The notes beneath the pieces are model-generated. The model was not told the DNA's origin, made no database searches, and worked only from the letters and a program-made list of their open reading frames with translations. The position numbers and the translations under genes are program-made. From Pseudacidovorax sp. NFM-22 (GTDB taxonomy: Bacteria > Pseudomonadota > Gammaproteobacteria > Burkholderiales > Burkholderiaceae_C), in the NCBI RefSeq assembly GCF_021401245.1, contig NZ_JACBFY010000003.1:186001-250000 (forward strand): a stretch of 64,000 nucleotides of DNA, written 5' to 3'. This document shows, in pieces, positions 41,548 to 49,333 of this stretch (position 1 is the stretch's first letter; each line of letters opens with the position of its first letter).

Positions 41548-42450
41548 ATGCTTCAGCGAGGCAAAGGCACCGTGAAAATCGAGCCCTTCTTTGATAAGGA
41601 CAGCAGCACCTTCAGCTACATCGTGCTGGACACAAAAAGCGGTCATTGCGCCATCATCGACAGTGTGCTCGGTTACGACCCCAAGTCCGGCTGCACCTCG
41701 CGCGCCGGTGCGGATCACATCGCTGAGCGCGTGCGAGAACTAGGGGCGAGCGTCCAGTGGATTCTGGAGACGCATGTGCACGCCGATCACCTGAGTGCGG
41801 CGCCGTATCTTCAGTCGCTCCTGGGTGGACGAATCTGCATCGGGGCGAACATCCGCGCCGTACAGCAGGCGTTCGGCCAGCTCTTCAACGCAGAGCCGGA
41901 GTTTGCACGTGACGGCCGGCAGTTCGATCGTCTGTTCGAGGACGGCGAGACCTTCATGCTCGGTACGCTGCGGGTGCAGGCCATGCACACCCCCGGCCAT
42001 ACTCCCGCCTGCATGACCTATGTAGTCGAGAACAACGCGACACCTAACGCGCCTGCCGCGGCCTTCGTGGGTGACACGCTGTTCATGCCCGACTATGGTA
42101 CGGAGCGCTGCGACTTTCCTGGTGGCGACGCGCGCACGCTGTTCCGCTCGATCGGCCGCGTGCTGTCGCTGCCGCCGGACACCGTGCTCTACATGTGCCA
42201 CGACTACCGTCCCGGCGGGCGCGAGCTTCAATGGAAGACCACGGTGGCCGAGGAACGTGCGCACAACATCCATGTGCGCGACGGCATCACCGAGGAGGAC
42301 TTCGCGGCCACGCGCGAGCAGCGCGATGCCACGCTCGCCATGCCCGTGCTGCTGCTTCCTTCGGTACAGGTGAACATGCGGGCCGGCCAACTGCCCCCCG
42401 CAGAATCCAACGGCATCCACTACCTCAAGATTCCCATCGATGCGCTGTGA
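41548..42450 (+). CDS. blh: Persulfide dioxygenase-like metallo-beta-lactamase hydrolase (Blh/ETHE1 type)
   Basis: About 300 residues. The mononuclear iron site of ETHE1-like persulfide dioxygenases is visible: ETHVHADHLSAAPYL, MHTPGHTPACMTYV, FVGDTLFMPDYGTERCDFPG and MCHDYRPGG. It oxidises glutathione persulfide to sulfite in related systems. The start is uncertain. AAGGAG is only one base from a TTG at 41527, and an ATG at 41531 is out of frame, so the in-frame ATG at 41548 is used although it lies far from that site. It is 166 bases downstream of the rhodanese gene. Confidence 0.88.
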   Translation: MLQRGKGTVKIEPFFDKDSSTFSYIVLDTKSGHCAIIDSVLGYDPKSGCTSRAGADHIAERVRELGASVQWILETHVHADHLSAAPYLQSLLGGRICIGANIRAVQQAFGQLFNAEPEFARDGRQFDRLFEDGETFMLGTLRVQAMHTPGHTPACMTYVVENNATPNAPAAAFVGDTLFMPDYGTERCDFPGGDARTLFRSIGRVLSLPPDTVLYMCHDYRPGGRELQWKTTVAEERAHNIHVRDGITEEDFAATREQRDATLAMPVLLLPSVQVNMRAGQLPPAESNGIHYLKIPIDAL

Positions 42451-42495
42451 GGGCGCCGAGCGACTGCGGGGACAATTTCCGGCAAGGAGAAATGG

Positions 42496-43459
42496 TATGG
42501 ACGCCTCCCACCGGTGAGCGGTGATGGCCTTGAAAGAAGTTAAGAAGGGCGAACCCTCACAGGCCGACAGCACCAAAGTGCTCAAATGGGAAATACAGGG
42601 TTTTCCAAGCCACCGGAGGATCCGTCATGAAGCTTACGCCAGTGAGTATAGACATTGCAAAAAGCGTTTTCCAAGTGCATCACGTGGATGAAGGGACAGG
42701 AGAAATCGTGAATAAGCCGATTAAGCGAGCGAAGTTCCTTGAGTACTTCGTGAATCGAATGCCTTGCCAGATTGGCATGGAAGCGTGCGGTGGAGCTCAT
42801 CACTGGGCGAGGCAGCTTACCAAGATGAGGCATCAGGTGAAGTTGATGCCAGCGGAATATGTGAAGGCGTTCAATATCCGGAGCAAGAATGACGCGACTG
42901 ACGCGCGAGCGATCTGGCTGGCGGTGCAACAACCTAGCAAAGCAGTCGCAGTGAAGACAGAAATGCAGCAAGCGATGCTGGCGTTGCATCGAGTACGTGA
43001 GCAATTGGTGAAGTTTCGCACGATGCAAGTCAATTCATTGCGAGGATTGTTGACGGAATATGGTGAGGTCATGGGCAGAGGACGAGCGGCGCTTGATAAG
43101 GCCATACCCGAGATTCTTGGACGGATCTCTGAGCGATTGCCTGCAGTATTGGCCGACACCCTTCGCGAGCAATGGAACGGGCTTGCAATGTTAGACAAGC
43201 AAATTGCTGATATCGAACGCAGGATGCGCGAATGGGCCAAGGAAGATAAAGCGGTGAAGGCAATCAAGGAGATTCCTGGTGTTGGGTTGCTGACCGCAAC
43301 GGCAGCGGTGGCAATGATGGGCGAGGCGAAGGCCTTCAGGTCTGGGCGTGAGTTTGCGGCGTGGGCTGGGCTTGTGCCACGGCAGACGGGTTCGGGTGGC
43401 AATCCGTTCCTATATCGCCAGAACACTTGAAACCCCTTCGCAAACGGGAGGCGTCCATA
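42496..43459 (+). mobile_element. IS1111-type element with internal deletion
   Basis: TATGGACGCCTCCC (42496-42509) and GGGAGGCGTCCATA (43446-43459) are perfect 14-base inverted repeats enclosing an IS110/IS1111-family transposase gene. Sub-terminal inverted repeats are a feature of the IS1111 subgroup. The enclosed DNA is about 960 bases, against roughly 1.4 kb for full elements, and the transposase ends early. The element has lost an internal piece but kept both ends. It separates the sulfide module from traI by lying 72 bases from the traI stop. Confidence 0.8.
42627..43430 (+). pseudogene. IS110/IS1111-family transposase, C-terminally truncated
   Basis: 267 residues. The N-terminal DEDD-type domain starts SIDIAKSVFQVHHVDEG, with acidic residues also in KNDATDARAIW. 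The C-terminal Transposase_20 domain begins IKEIPGVGLLTATAAVAMMG and reaches AAWAGLVPRQTGSGG. There the family continues for roughly 70 more residues, including the catalytic serine region, but this ORF switches to NPFLYRQNT and stops. It is therefore unlikely to be active. Confidence 0.85.
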
Positions 43460-43530
43460 TAAATGAAATGATCCCCGTGTCCCAAGTCCTTTTAATGACA
43501 TGCGCGATGGTGTGCGTCAGTCCGGGCAAA

Positions 43531-45378
43531 TCAATGATTGCCGACCTGCTGCGTGCCTGGCTCAGTGAGCGACAGATAGGGGTTATTCGGCGGTACTTCC
43601 GCGAAAATCTCATTGGCCTGATCCAGCAGGTAGCCATGCAGGCGCCGCGTCTTACGCGGCCCTGAAACCTTGCATGTCCAGACGTTCAGCCCGTTCGGCT
43701 GCTTACGATGCACCTGAAGCTTCTCAAAGCACTTCTGCACCCACCGCCACTCGGGCAAATCCGCCTGTTTCGCCAGTACCGCGACCTGCGGGTGCTCCTG
43801 AGCATACCGCTGAAAAATCCCCGGGCTGACCAGGTATGCGGTATCTGCGACGGTATGCACGAGTGCCCTCGCGTCGTTGATGACCAGCTTGTGTGTCTGG
43901 AGGCGATTGCGCAGCCAGGCAATGAAGTGCTCTCCCGAGAGGGGCGGTGCGTGTTCGGCGGATAGCGCGGCCATATTCTCGGCGTCTGCCGGCGGATCGA
44001 ATGTATCCTGCTTGGCTGCCCGGGCCGGGCTGGCGGGCTCGTTCAGCGCGTCGGCGCCGGGAGCGCCATTCACGCTCTCCAATAGGCTCAACATCGCGTC
44101 TACACCGTCGGCAGGCTGGGTCGCTGGGTCTTGAGGCTGGGGTGTTGCCGAATGGTCTTTATCCCCCGCAGGTGACAACGAGTCGGTCACTGGCGTGGTT
44201 GGCGGTGGCTCTGCTACAGGCGCATCGCCACTTTGTGGCATCACAGCCCCGGCGAATGGGTAAGGCCGCTCGTGGGCCTCCCAGATCGACGCCGGCGCCA
44301 GGCGCAGCAGCGTGAAGGCGTGCGACCAGCCGCTGTCACTGGTGACGGTGGCCCGCCAGATCGCCTTGCCGTCAGGCGTGGACAGCGCGATATCGTGGTC
44401 TTGGAGCACATCGAAGACGGCGGTGTTGCTACTGGGGATACCATCGATCCCTTGCGACAAGAGGTGCGCGCGCAGCTTGTCCGAGACCGTCTTGCTGACC
44501 AGCCAGAGCGCATCGTCCGTCAGCCAGCCGTCTGCGGGGCCCGCTTGGTTGAGCTTCAGTTCTTCGCGCAGCAGGTAGCGCAAGCCGGCCAGTAGTTTGC
44601 GCTGCAGCGCATGCTTTGGCACGGCCATGGCTTTGCTCGGGTCGCCACCAAGCGATTCAGACACTGATGCCTGATCGGCCTTGGTGACCAGCTCACCCAG
44701 CACTCCGGCGTGCTCGTACTGGCCGGCCAGCACGTACAGCAAAGGCCACCACAGATCCGGGTACTGGCTGAGCCAGTCCAGGATGTTGCGGTCAAGCACC
44801 CGAATATAGAGCAGCCCCGTGGCCGCACCGTGCAGCCGGTATTCACGGTCCTCGCGGTAGCGGAAGCGGTATGGCTGTTGCAGCGAACCATGCCAAGGGT
44901 GCCAGACACTGCCGTCAGCGTACTCGACGTGCAGGTCGACGGCGATCTTGCCAATGTCGTGGAGCAGCGCCGCATAGGCGGTTGCCGCTGTCCAGGCTTC
45001 CGACTGGGCTGCTTGGTCTTCCGGGGTTGCACCAGCCGGCAATAGATGGGACTGCCGCAGTTTCAGGCTGTAGGCGACGATCTCCAGGCCGTGGTCCAGC
45101 ATGCCGCCCGGGTAAGCGTGGTGGTGGCTTTCGGAAGCGGGAAACTGCTGGACCAGCTCGGCGTAGCGTTCCAGCGGCGTGCGGTACAGGGTGGCGAACT
45201 GCTTGCGCGAGAGTGAGGTGCGCTGCCAGATATGTTCCAGCAGCTTCTGCCGGCGCGGGGTGGCCAGCAGCGATGCGGCCGACTCGGGCCGCATCAACCC
45301 TTTCGGGAGGTCGGATGCGGGTGGTGGCGTTGGAGCGGTAGCGACCGCGGGCCGTTTTCGCTGGAACAGGGAAAGCAT
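43531..45378 (-). CDS. traI: MobH-family relaxase TraI of an integrative conjugative element
   Basis: A 615-residue relaxase of the MobH class found in PFGI-1/ICEclc-like elements. The N-terminal TraI_2 domain shows SHHHAYPGGMLDHGLEIVAY and TAYAALLHDIGKIAVD, an HD-type metal site with the histidines that define MobH. A Pro-rich linker follows (about residues 350-470), then a C-terminal domain (FIAWLRNRLQTHKLVINDA). The ATG at 45378 begins MLSLFQRKRPAV. The longer upstream frame is antisense to the antitoxin gene. It nicks the origin of transfer to start conjugation. Confidence 0.92.
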   Translation of the reverse strand: MLSLFQRKRPAVATAPTPPPASDLPKGLMRPESAASLLATPRRQKLLEHIWQRTSLSRKQFATLYRTPLERYAELVQQFPASESHHHAYPGGMLDHGLEIVAYSLKLRQSHLLPAGATPEDQAAQSEAWTAATAYAALLHDIGKIAVDLHVEYADGSVWHPWHGSLQQPYRFRYREDREYRLHGAATGLLYIRVLDRNILDWLSQYPDLWWPLLYVLAGQYEHAGVLGELVTKADQASVSESLGGDPSKAMAVPKHALQRKLLAGLRYLLREELKLNQAGPADGWLTDDALWLVSKTVSDKLRAHLLSQGIDGIPSSNTAVFDVLQDHDIALSTPDGKAIWRATVTSDSGWSHAFTLLRLAPASIWEAHERPYPFAGAVMPQSGDAPVAEPPPTTPVTDSLSPAGDKDHSATPQPQDPATQPADGVDAMLSLLESVNGAPGADALNEPASPARAAKQDTFDPPADAENMAALSAEHAPPLSGEHFIAWLRNRLQTHKLVINDARALVHTVADTAYLVSPGIFQRYAQEHPQVAVLAKQADLPEWRWVQKCFEKLQVHRKQPNGLNVWTCKVSGPRKTRRLHGYLLDQANEIFAEVPPNNPYLSLTEPGTQQVGNH

Positions 45379-45693
45379 GTGGGTGTCCTGATGACGGGCC
45401 GATCGGGAGGCCTTTTGGCCTTTTCGAGGTAGGGCCTTTCCCCTTGCACCCCGTTCCCTTGCCATTTCGGCCCTCTGGCCTTTCACCGTTTCTGTATAGC
45501 GGGGCACGGGATGCGATTCCAGCGTCAATGGGGAACTCGGTGGAATGGATTGGACGGCGAGCCGGTGCTGGTCGCGCTCTATGCTGAGTGGACGCCGCTT
45601 CCGCCGGGCAGGTTCTCGAAAGGCGACAAAGTTGACAAAAGCGACAATAGAGACTAGAGTGAATCCTGTCTCAAACCTGCCTGGGAGATCACC
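45379..45693. promoter_or_regulatory. Divergent control region between traI and the Xre/RES pair
   Basis: The rightward promoter is TTGACA (45632-45637) and TAGAGT (45655-45660) with 17 bases between. Overlapping the -35 are three tandem 9-base units, GCGACAAAG (45623), TTGACAAAA (45632) and GCGACAATA (45641). They are probably the operator for the antitoxin. A leftward promoter for traI is expected near 45400-45480 but is not clear. An origin of transfer might lie here, but no nick-site motif was recognised. Confidence 0.55.
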
Positions 45694-46320
45694 ATGCCCA
45701 ATGCCATTGAATTCATTGCCGATCGCCTGCCGCGCGTCACGGTGGAGGATGTGCGCCGCTTCGCGGATACCGTCGAAATCCGGGATGCGCCGGCTTTCGC
45801 GGCCGAGTTGCAGGCTTTCATTCACGAGCGCGTGGAGGCGGTGAAGCTGCCCGCCAACTTGGACGGAGAGACGGTGGGGCAGGCCCTGGCACGCAAGGCG
45901 GCCGCGCTGCGCACCGAAACGCGCTGGGCACCGACTGAAACCGACGTCCAGCGAGGCCGCGCCGTGTTGCTGGAAGCCTTCAACCAGCCGCATAACCTGC
46001 CGATCCCCGAGTACGCCAAGCTGGCGGACAAGTCGCGCCAGCAGATCTACAAGGACATCCTCGCCCGTCGGCTGTTGGCGCTGAACGTGGGGCCGCGCGG
46101 TCAGAAGCTGCCCGACTGGCAGCTCGACCCGGTAAAGCAGCAGTTGACCCAAACCGTGCTTCAGGAGGTCGAGGGCATCGACCCCTGGACGATCTACCGC
46201 GCGCTGTCCGAACCGCTCGAAGGCTTGGGCGGCCGCTCGCCGGTGGATGCGGTGACGCACAGCACGATCGATGACGTGGCCGATGCCGTGTTCAACGTAC
46301 TGGGCGTTCAGGTGCATTGA
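45694..46320 (+). CDS. Xre/MbcA/ParS-type antitoxin
   Basis: A 208-residue antitoxin. The middle part (about residues 95-140, NLPIPEYAKLADKSRQQIYKDI) is a helix-turn-helix. The C-terminal MbcA/ParS toxin-binding domain reads LPDWQLDPVKQQLTQTVLQE and DPWTIYRALSEPLEGLGGRSP. It neutralises the RES protein encoded 12 bases downstream and probably represses their common promoter, which contains three tandem 9-base repeats. This pair is a standard passenger near traI in ICEs of this family. Confidence 0.88.
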   Translation: MPNAIEFIADRLPRVTVEDVRRFADTVEIRDAPAFAAELQAFIHERVEAVKLPANLDGETVGQALARKAAALRTETRWAPTETDVQRGRAVLLEAFNQPHNLPIPEYAKLADKSRQQIYKDILARRLLALNVGPRGQKLPDWQLDPVKQQLTQTVLQEVEGIDPWTIYRALSEPLEGLGGRSPVDAVTHSTIDDVADAVFNVLGVQVH

Positions 46321-46332
46321 AGCGAGATCGCC

Positions 46333-46965
46333 ATGAGCCACGAGCTGCCTTCGTTCCTGATCGATGCCGGTGAACTGCTCCAGCATGTGAGCCGCGTCGT
46401 CTATCGGGGCAGCCCGCTGTACTATGGCCGCAGCAGCACCAATCGCTACGATGACCCGGCGCGGGCCTACGGCGTGCTCTACCTGGGGCGCGACCTGCCC
46501 ACGGCGCTGATGGAGTCGGTGTTTCATAAGCACCAGTGGCTTGCGGACACGAAGCGCTCGATCGCGCTGAAAGAAGTCCAGGCCCGGATGGTGCGCGCAG
46601 TAGGCGTGATGGACGATGTGCTCTTGGCCGACCTCACGGCGCCGGGCGTCATGGCGGGCTACTTCGGCCTGAACCTGGAGCAGTTGGCCAGCCGCGACTA
46701 CACGCACACGCAGCAAGTGTCCGCCCAGGTGCATGCAATTCTCGGAGACGACGGCCAAGCGCTGTTCGACGGGGTGCTCTATCCGTCGCGCAACAACTAT
46801 CCCGCCAAGAGCATCGCCCTGTTCGAGCGTGCGGCAGCAAAGGTAGGCGTTGTCGATGACATCGACCTGGTGGACCATGTGGACTGGCCGCACTTCGTTG
46901 CCACGTATCGCGTCGACGTGGAGCCTGACCCCGGCCCGGTGGAACCGGATGACGAAGCGTCATGA
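46333..46965 (+). CDS. RES-domain toxin
   Basis: A 210-residue RES-family toxin. Family residues are visible in RVVYRGSPLYYGRSSTNRYD (the arginine), LPTALMESVFHK (the glutamate) and LFDGVLYPSRNNYPAKSIALFE (the serine). Characterised RES toxins degrade NAD+, as phosphorylases or hydrolases, until neutralised by the Xre antitoxin. It follows the antitoxin gene in the same operon. The acidic C-terminal tail (EPDPGPVEPDDEAS) is an embellishment. Confidence 0.88.
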   Translation: MSHELPSFLIDAGELLQHVSRVVYRGSPLYYGRSSTNRYDDPARAYGVLYLGRDLPTALMESVFHKHQWLADTKRSIALKEVQARMVRAVGVMDDVLLADLTAPGVMAGYFGLNLEQLASRDYTHTQQVSAQVHAILGDDGQALFDGVLYPSRNNYPAKSIALFERAAAKVGVVDDIDLVDHVDWPHFVATYRVDVEPDPGPVEPDDEAS

Positions 46966-47038
46966 AGCACTTTGAAGCCCGCAGCAGAATGAAATGGACC
47001 AAATTGGAATAGGCATCCCTCAGTAGCAGGAGACGACC

Positions 47039-47398
47039 ATGAGCACCACGACCCGCATCAGCACTGCGGAACGCCTCGGCCGCGCCCTTGGCCGCGGGTG
47101 GCGCGCCTATGCGCGCAGCGAACGTCGGGCGTCGAACTGGTTGGTGTCCAAGGGTGTGCCGTTGGCTGCCGCCGCCGCGCTGCTGTGGGCCGGCAAACTG
47201 GCTGTCCTGGGGCTGCTGCTCTACGTTGCTTTCTGGCTGGCGTTGCTGCTGGTCGCGCTGGTGTTTGTGGCCCGGGGGCACGATACCGTCGAATGGGAGC
47301 CGCCCGAACCAGAGTGGCGGCACGGGCACGCCGGTTTTGGCCTCTATACCCACGATGAGTATCGGATAGATTCACATGATCCATCTGATGAGACCTAG
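47039..47398 (+). CDS. DUF3742-family ICE protein
   Basis: A 119-residue membrane protein. The N-terminus is basic (STAERLGRALGRGWRAYARSERR), followed by two hydrophobic segments (LAAAAALLWAGKLAVLGLLL and FWLALLLVALVFVA) and a polar tail with DTVEWEPPEPEWRHG. This is the pattern of DUF3742, which in ICEs of the PFGI-1 group lies beside the TraG-like gene. The role is unknown. It is convergent with the gene at 47414-48961, only 15 bases apart. Confidence 0.8.
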   Translation: MSTTTRISTAERLGRALGRGWRAYARSERRASNWLVSKGVPLAAAAALLWAGKLAVLGLLLYVAFWLALLLVALVFVARGHDTVEWEPPEPEWRHGHAGFGLYTHDEYRIDSHDPSDET

Positions 47399-47413
47399 CG
47401 AAGAAGCAAGGCA

Positions 47414-48961
47414 CTACTTCCTCTTGCTGGGTGTCGATGCCCACTTCATAGCGCCGCCAAAGGCCATGTCGGCGGCTTTGCCGCCGGCCGCTTTGGCGCC
47501 TGCCGTACCAGCAGCAAGCCCTTGCAACATGCCCCCCACGGCGTAGCCCGCCCATCCCAAGGCGGTTACCCAGAACAAGGGCAGCACGATGAACATCGTC
47601 GCCATGACGAAATTCAACAGCATGTCTCCGAAGGCATTGTTGAGGCCCATGACCGGATCGAAATTCGTATGCGGCCGGTTCCATCCCCAGCCCCATCCGT
47701 AGAGCGCGTCCAGAATGGTGCTGTCGATCCAGCGCGCGAGTTGGAACCAGAAATCCACGAAGAACAGCGCAAACTGCACCACGCTGACCGTCACGAGTGT
47801 TTTCAGGTTGTAGGTGCTAACCATGAGCACCACCGGAATGCAGACAACCAGCGCCATCTTCAAGAGCGCCAGCACCATCGGAAGAGCCTGGCGCATTGCA
47901 TCCATGGAGGGGAAGTAGCCCAGCGAGCCTACCGCCAGTCCTACGTCGGCCGCCGCCCGGGTGATGATGTTTGGGTCGGTCATTTCGATCTGGCCACCGT
48001 AGTCCGTATAGACGCTGCCTTGGTTCAGCTTCTGCTGTCGCGGTGACGCGATCGCGCGGATCACCGAATCGTCCACCTCGGCACGGCTCAGGAAGCCAGC
48101 CCAGCCCGCCAGGCGATTGAGCAGGCTCGGGTCCACCTGACCCAGCAAGCGTGCCCGCAGTCCATTGCTGCCATCGGCCCACCATTGCCTGCAGGTCGGA
48201 TAGCCGCCGCCGCTGGCCACCTGCGCAAGCCCTGCGTCGCGCGTGCTGTCATAGGGCCAGTCCTCGCGCGGGGTGCTGGAACGGTATGTGTCGTAGTAGC
48301 CGTTCGTGTCCGTGAAGAAGCGTGAGCCGATCCAGGTTACGTCGTGCAGCTGCTGCTCATCGAGTTGAGGCCGCTGCATGAACAATTTCGCCCGCGCAGC
48401 CCCATAGCAATCCCGCGAGAAATCCGCTACTTCCTGAGCCAACACTGGGTCGTCAATGCGAGTCGCGTCGATCTCCATGCGCATCTGCCGCAGGTCCGTG
48501 CCGCACGGGATCGCTGCCACTGAAGCGCCCGTGACGGCGCGCGAGAGCGCGTGCATGAACGCCCACCACACCGGCACCTTCGCCGACTGGTTGTTGATGG
48601 TGCTGAAAGATTGCGACCAGCCGGTATTCGAGGGCTGCGGCACACTGACCTGGCATTGCGCCGAGCGCGAGCTGTCGTACTGGATGGTGTTGAGGTCCAC
48701 GTCGATGAACGGGATGCCCGCGAACATCACCACCACGATGGCGACGAAGACCCGGTTCTCGATGCGGGCGGCGCTCAGCACGCCTTTATTGCCCTCGTCG
48801 GCGCCTTCTGCACGGGCCTTCAACCACTCCTGCACGATGATCGCCACGAAAGGCAGCGCGAAGACGCCGCTGGATACCAGCACGGCCCAGATGCCGTTGT
48901 TGACGATCCAGGACACCAGCGTAAGGTAATACTCCAGGTAGTCGGTCGTGAACAGAGTCAT
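47414..48961 (-). CDS. TraG-N-like conjugal transfer membrane protein
   Basis: A 515-residue polytopic inner-membrane protein resembling the N-terminal part of TraG (mating-pair stabilisation) as found in MPF-G type systems. Membrane segments lie at the N-terminus (ILVSSG-like region VNNGIWAVLVSSGVFALPFV), around FVAIVVVMFAGIPFI, and in a C-terminal cluster (VLALLKMALVVCIPVVLMV, VVQFALFFVDFWFQLARW, FVMATMFIVLPLFWVTAL). A large periplasmic part lies between. The C-terminus is Ala/Gly/Lys-rich. Confidence 0.83.
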   Translation of the reverse strand: MTLFTTDYLEYYLTLVSWIVNNGIWAVLVSSGVFALPFVAIIVQEWLKARAEGADEGNKGVLSAARIENRVFVAIVVVMFAGIPFIDVDLNTIQYDSSRSAQCQVSVPQPSNTGWSQSFSTINNQSAKVPVWWAFMHALSRAVTGASVAAIPCGTDLRQMRMEIDATRIDDPVLAQEVADFSRDCYGAARAKLFMQRPQLDEQQLHDVTWIGSRFFTDTNGYYDTYRSSTPREDWPYDSTRDAGLAQVASGGGYPTCRQWWADGSNGLRARLLGQVDPSLLNRLAGWAGFLSRAEVDDSVIRAIASPRQQKLNQGSVYTDYGGQIEMTDPNIITRAAADVGLAVGSLGYFPSMDAMRQALPMVLALLKMALVVCIPVVLMVSTYNLKTLVTVSVVQFALFFVDFWFQLARWIDSTILDALYGWGWGWNRPHTNFDPVMGLNNAFGDMLLNFVMATMFIVLPLFWVTALGWAGYAVGGMLQGLAAGTAGAKAAGGKAADMAFGGAMKWASTPSKRK

Positions 48962-48976
48962 GGCCCGAATCTCCTC

Positions 48977-49333
48977 TCAGCCCTGCATCAACAGGCTGGC
49001 TTCCAGCGCCACGATGGCGACGACGCCTGCGATCTCGGTGCGCACCAGGCGGTGCCGCGCCTGGGCGTCGTCCTCACGTACCAGCAGCCGGCGGCGCATC
49101 CAGATCCACCCGTACACCGTCGCCCCGTATAGACACAGCCGCCACACGAATAAGTAACCCGCAGCGGCGGCGAGCCACCGCTCCCAGCCGGCAACGCTGC
49201 CGACCAGGTAGATGCCGGCGATGTTGGCCGCGACCGCGGCGGCAACGATCAGCACCGTCCACAGCAGCGCCTTCGCCGCGCGCCGGCTGAACAGCCAGCG
49301 CAAGGGGCGCCAAGTCATGCGCGCCGCGCTCAT
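48977..49333 (-). CDS. Small ICE membrane protein
   Basis: A 118-residue protein with about three hydrophobic segments (LLWTVLIVAAAVAANIAGIY, WLAAAAGYLFVWRLCLYGAT, IAGVVAIVALEASLLMQG) and a basic loop (MRRRLLVREDDAQARHRLV). It lies between the TraG-like gene and the TIGR03755-like gene, the usual place for a short uncharacterised transfer protein in this ICE family. It overlaps the next upstream gene by four bases. Function unknown. Confidence 0.7.
   Translation of the reverse strand: MSAARMTWRPLRWLFSRRAAKALLWTVLIVAAAVAANIAGIYLVGSVAGWERWLAAAAGYLFVWRLCLYGATVYGWIWMRRRLLVREDDAQARHRLVRTEIAGVVAIVALEASLLMQG

Noticed and set aside
43531-46893. 1120-codon minus-strand frame as a long relaxase
   Set aside because: The relaxase begins at 45378. 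The upstream part runs antisense to the antitoxin and RES genes, and the length would be about twice that of MobH relaxases.
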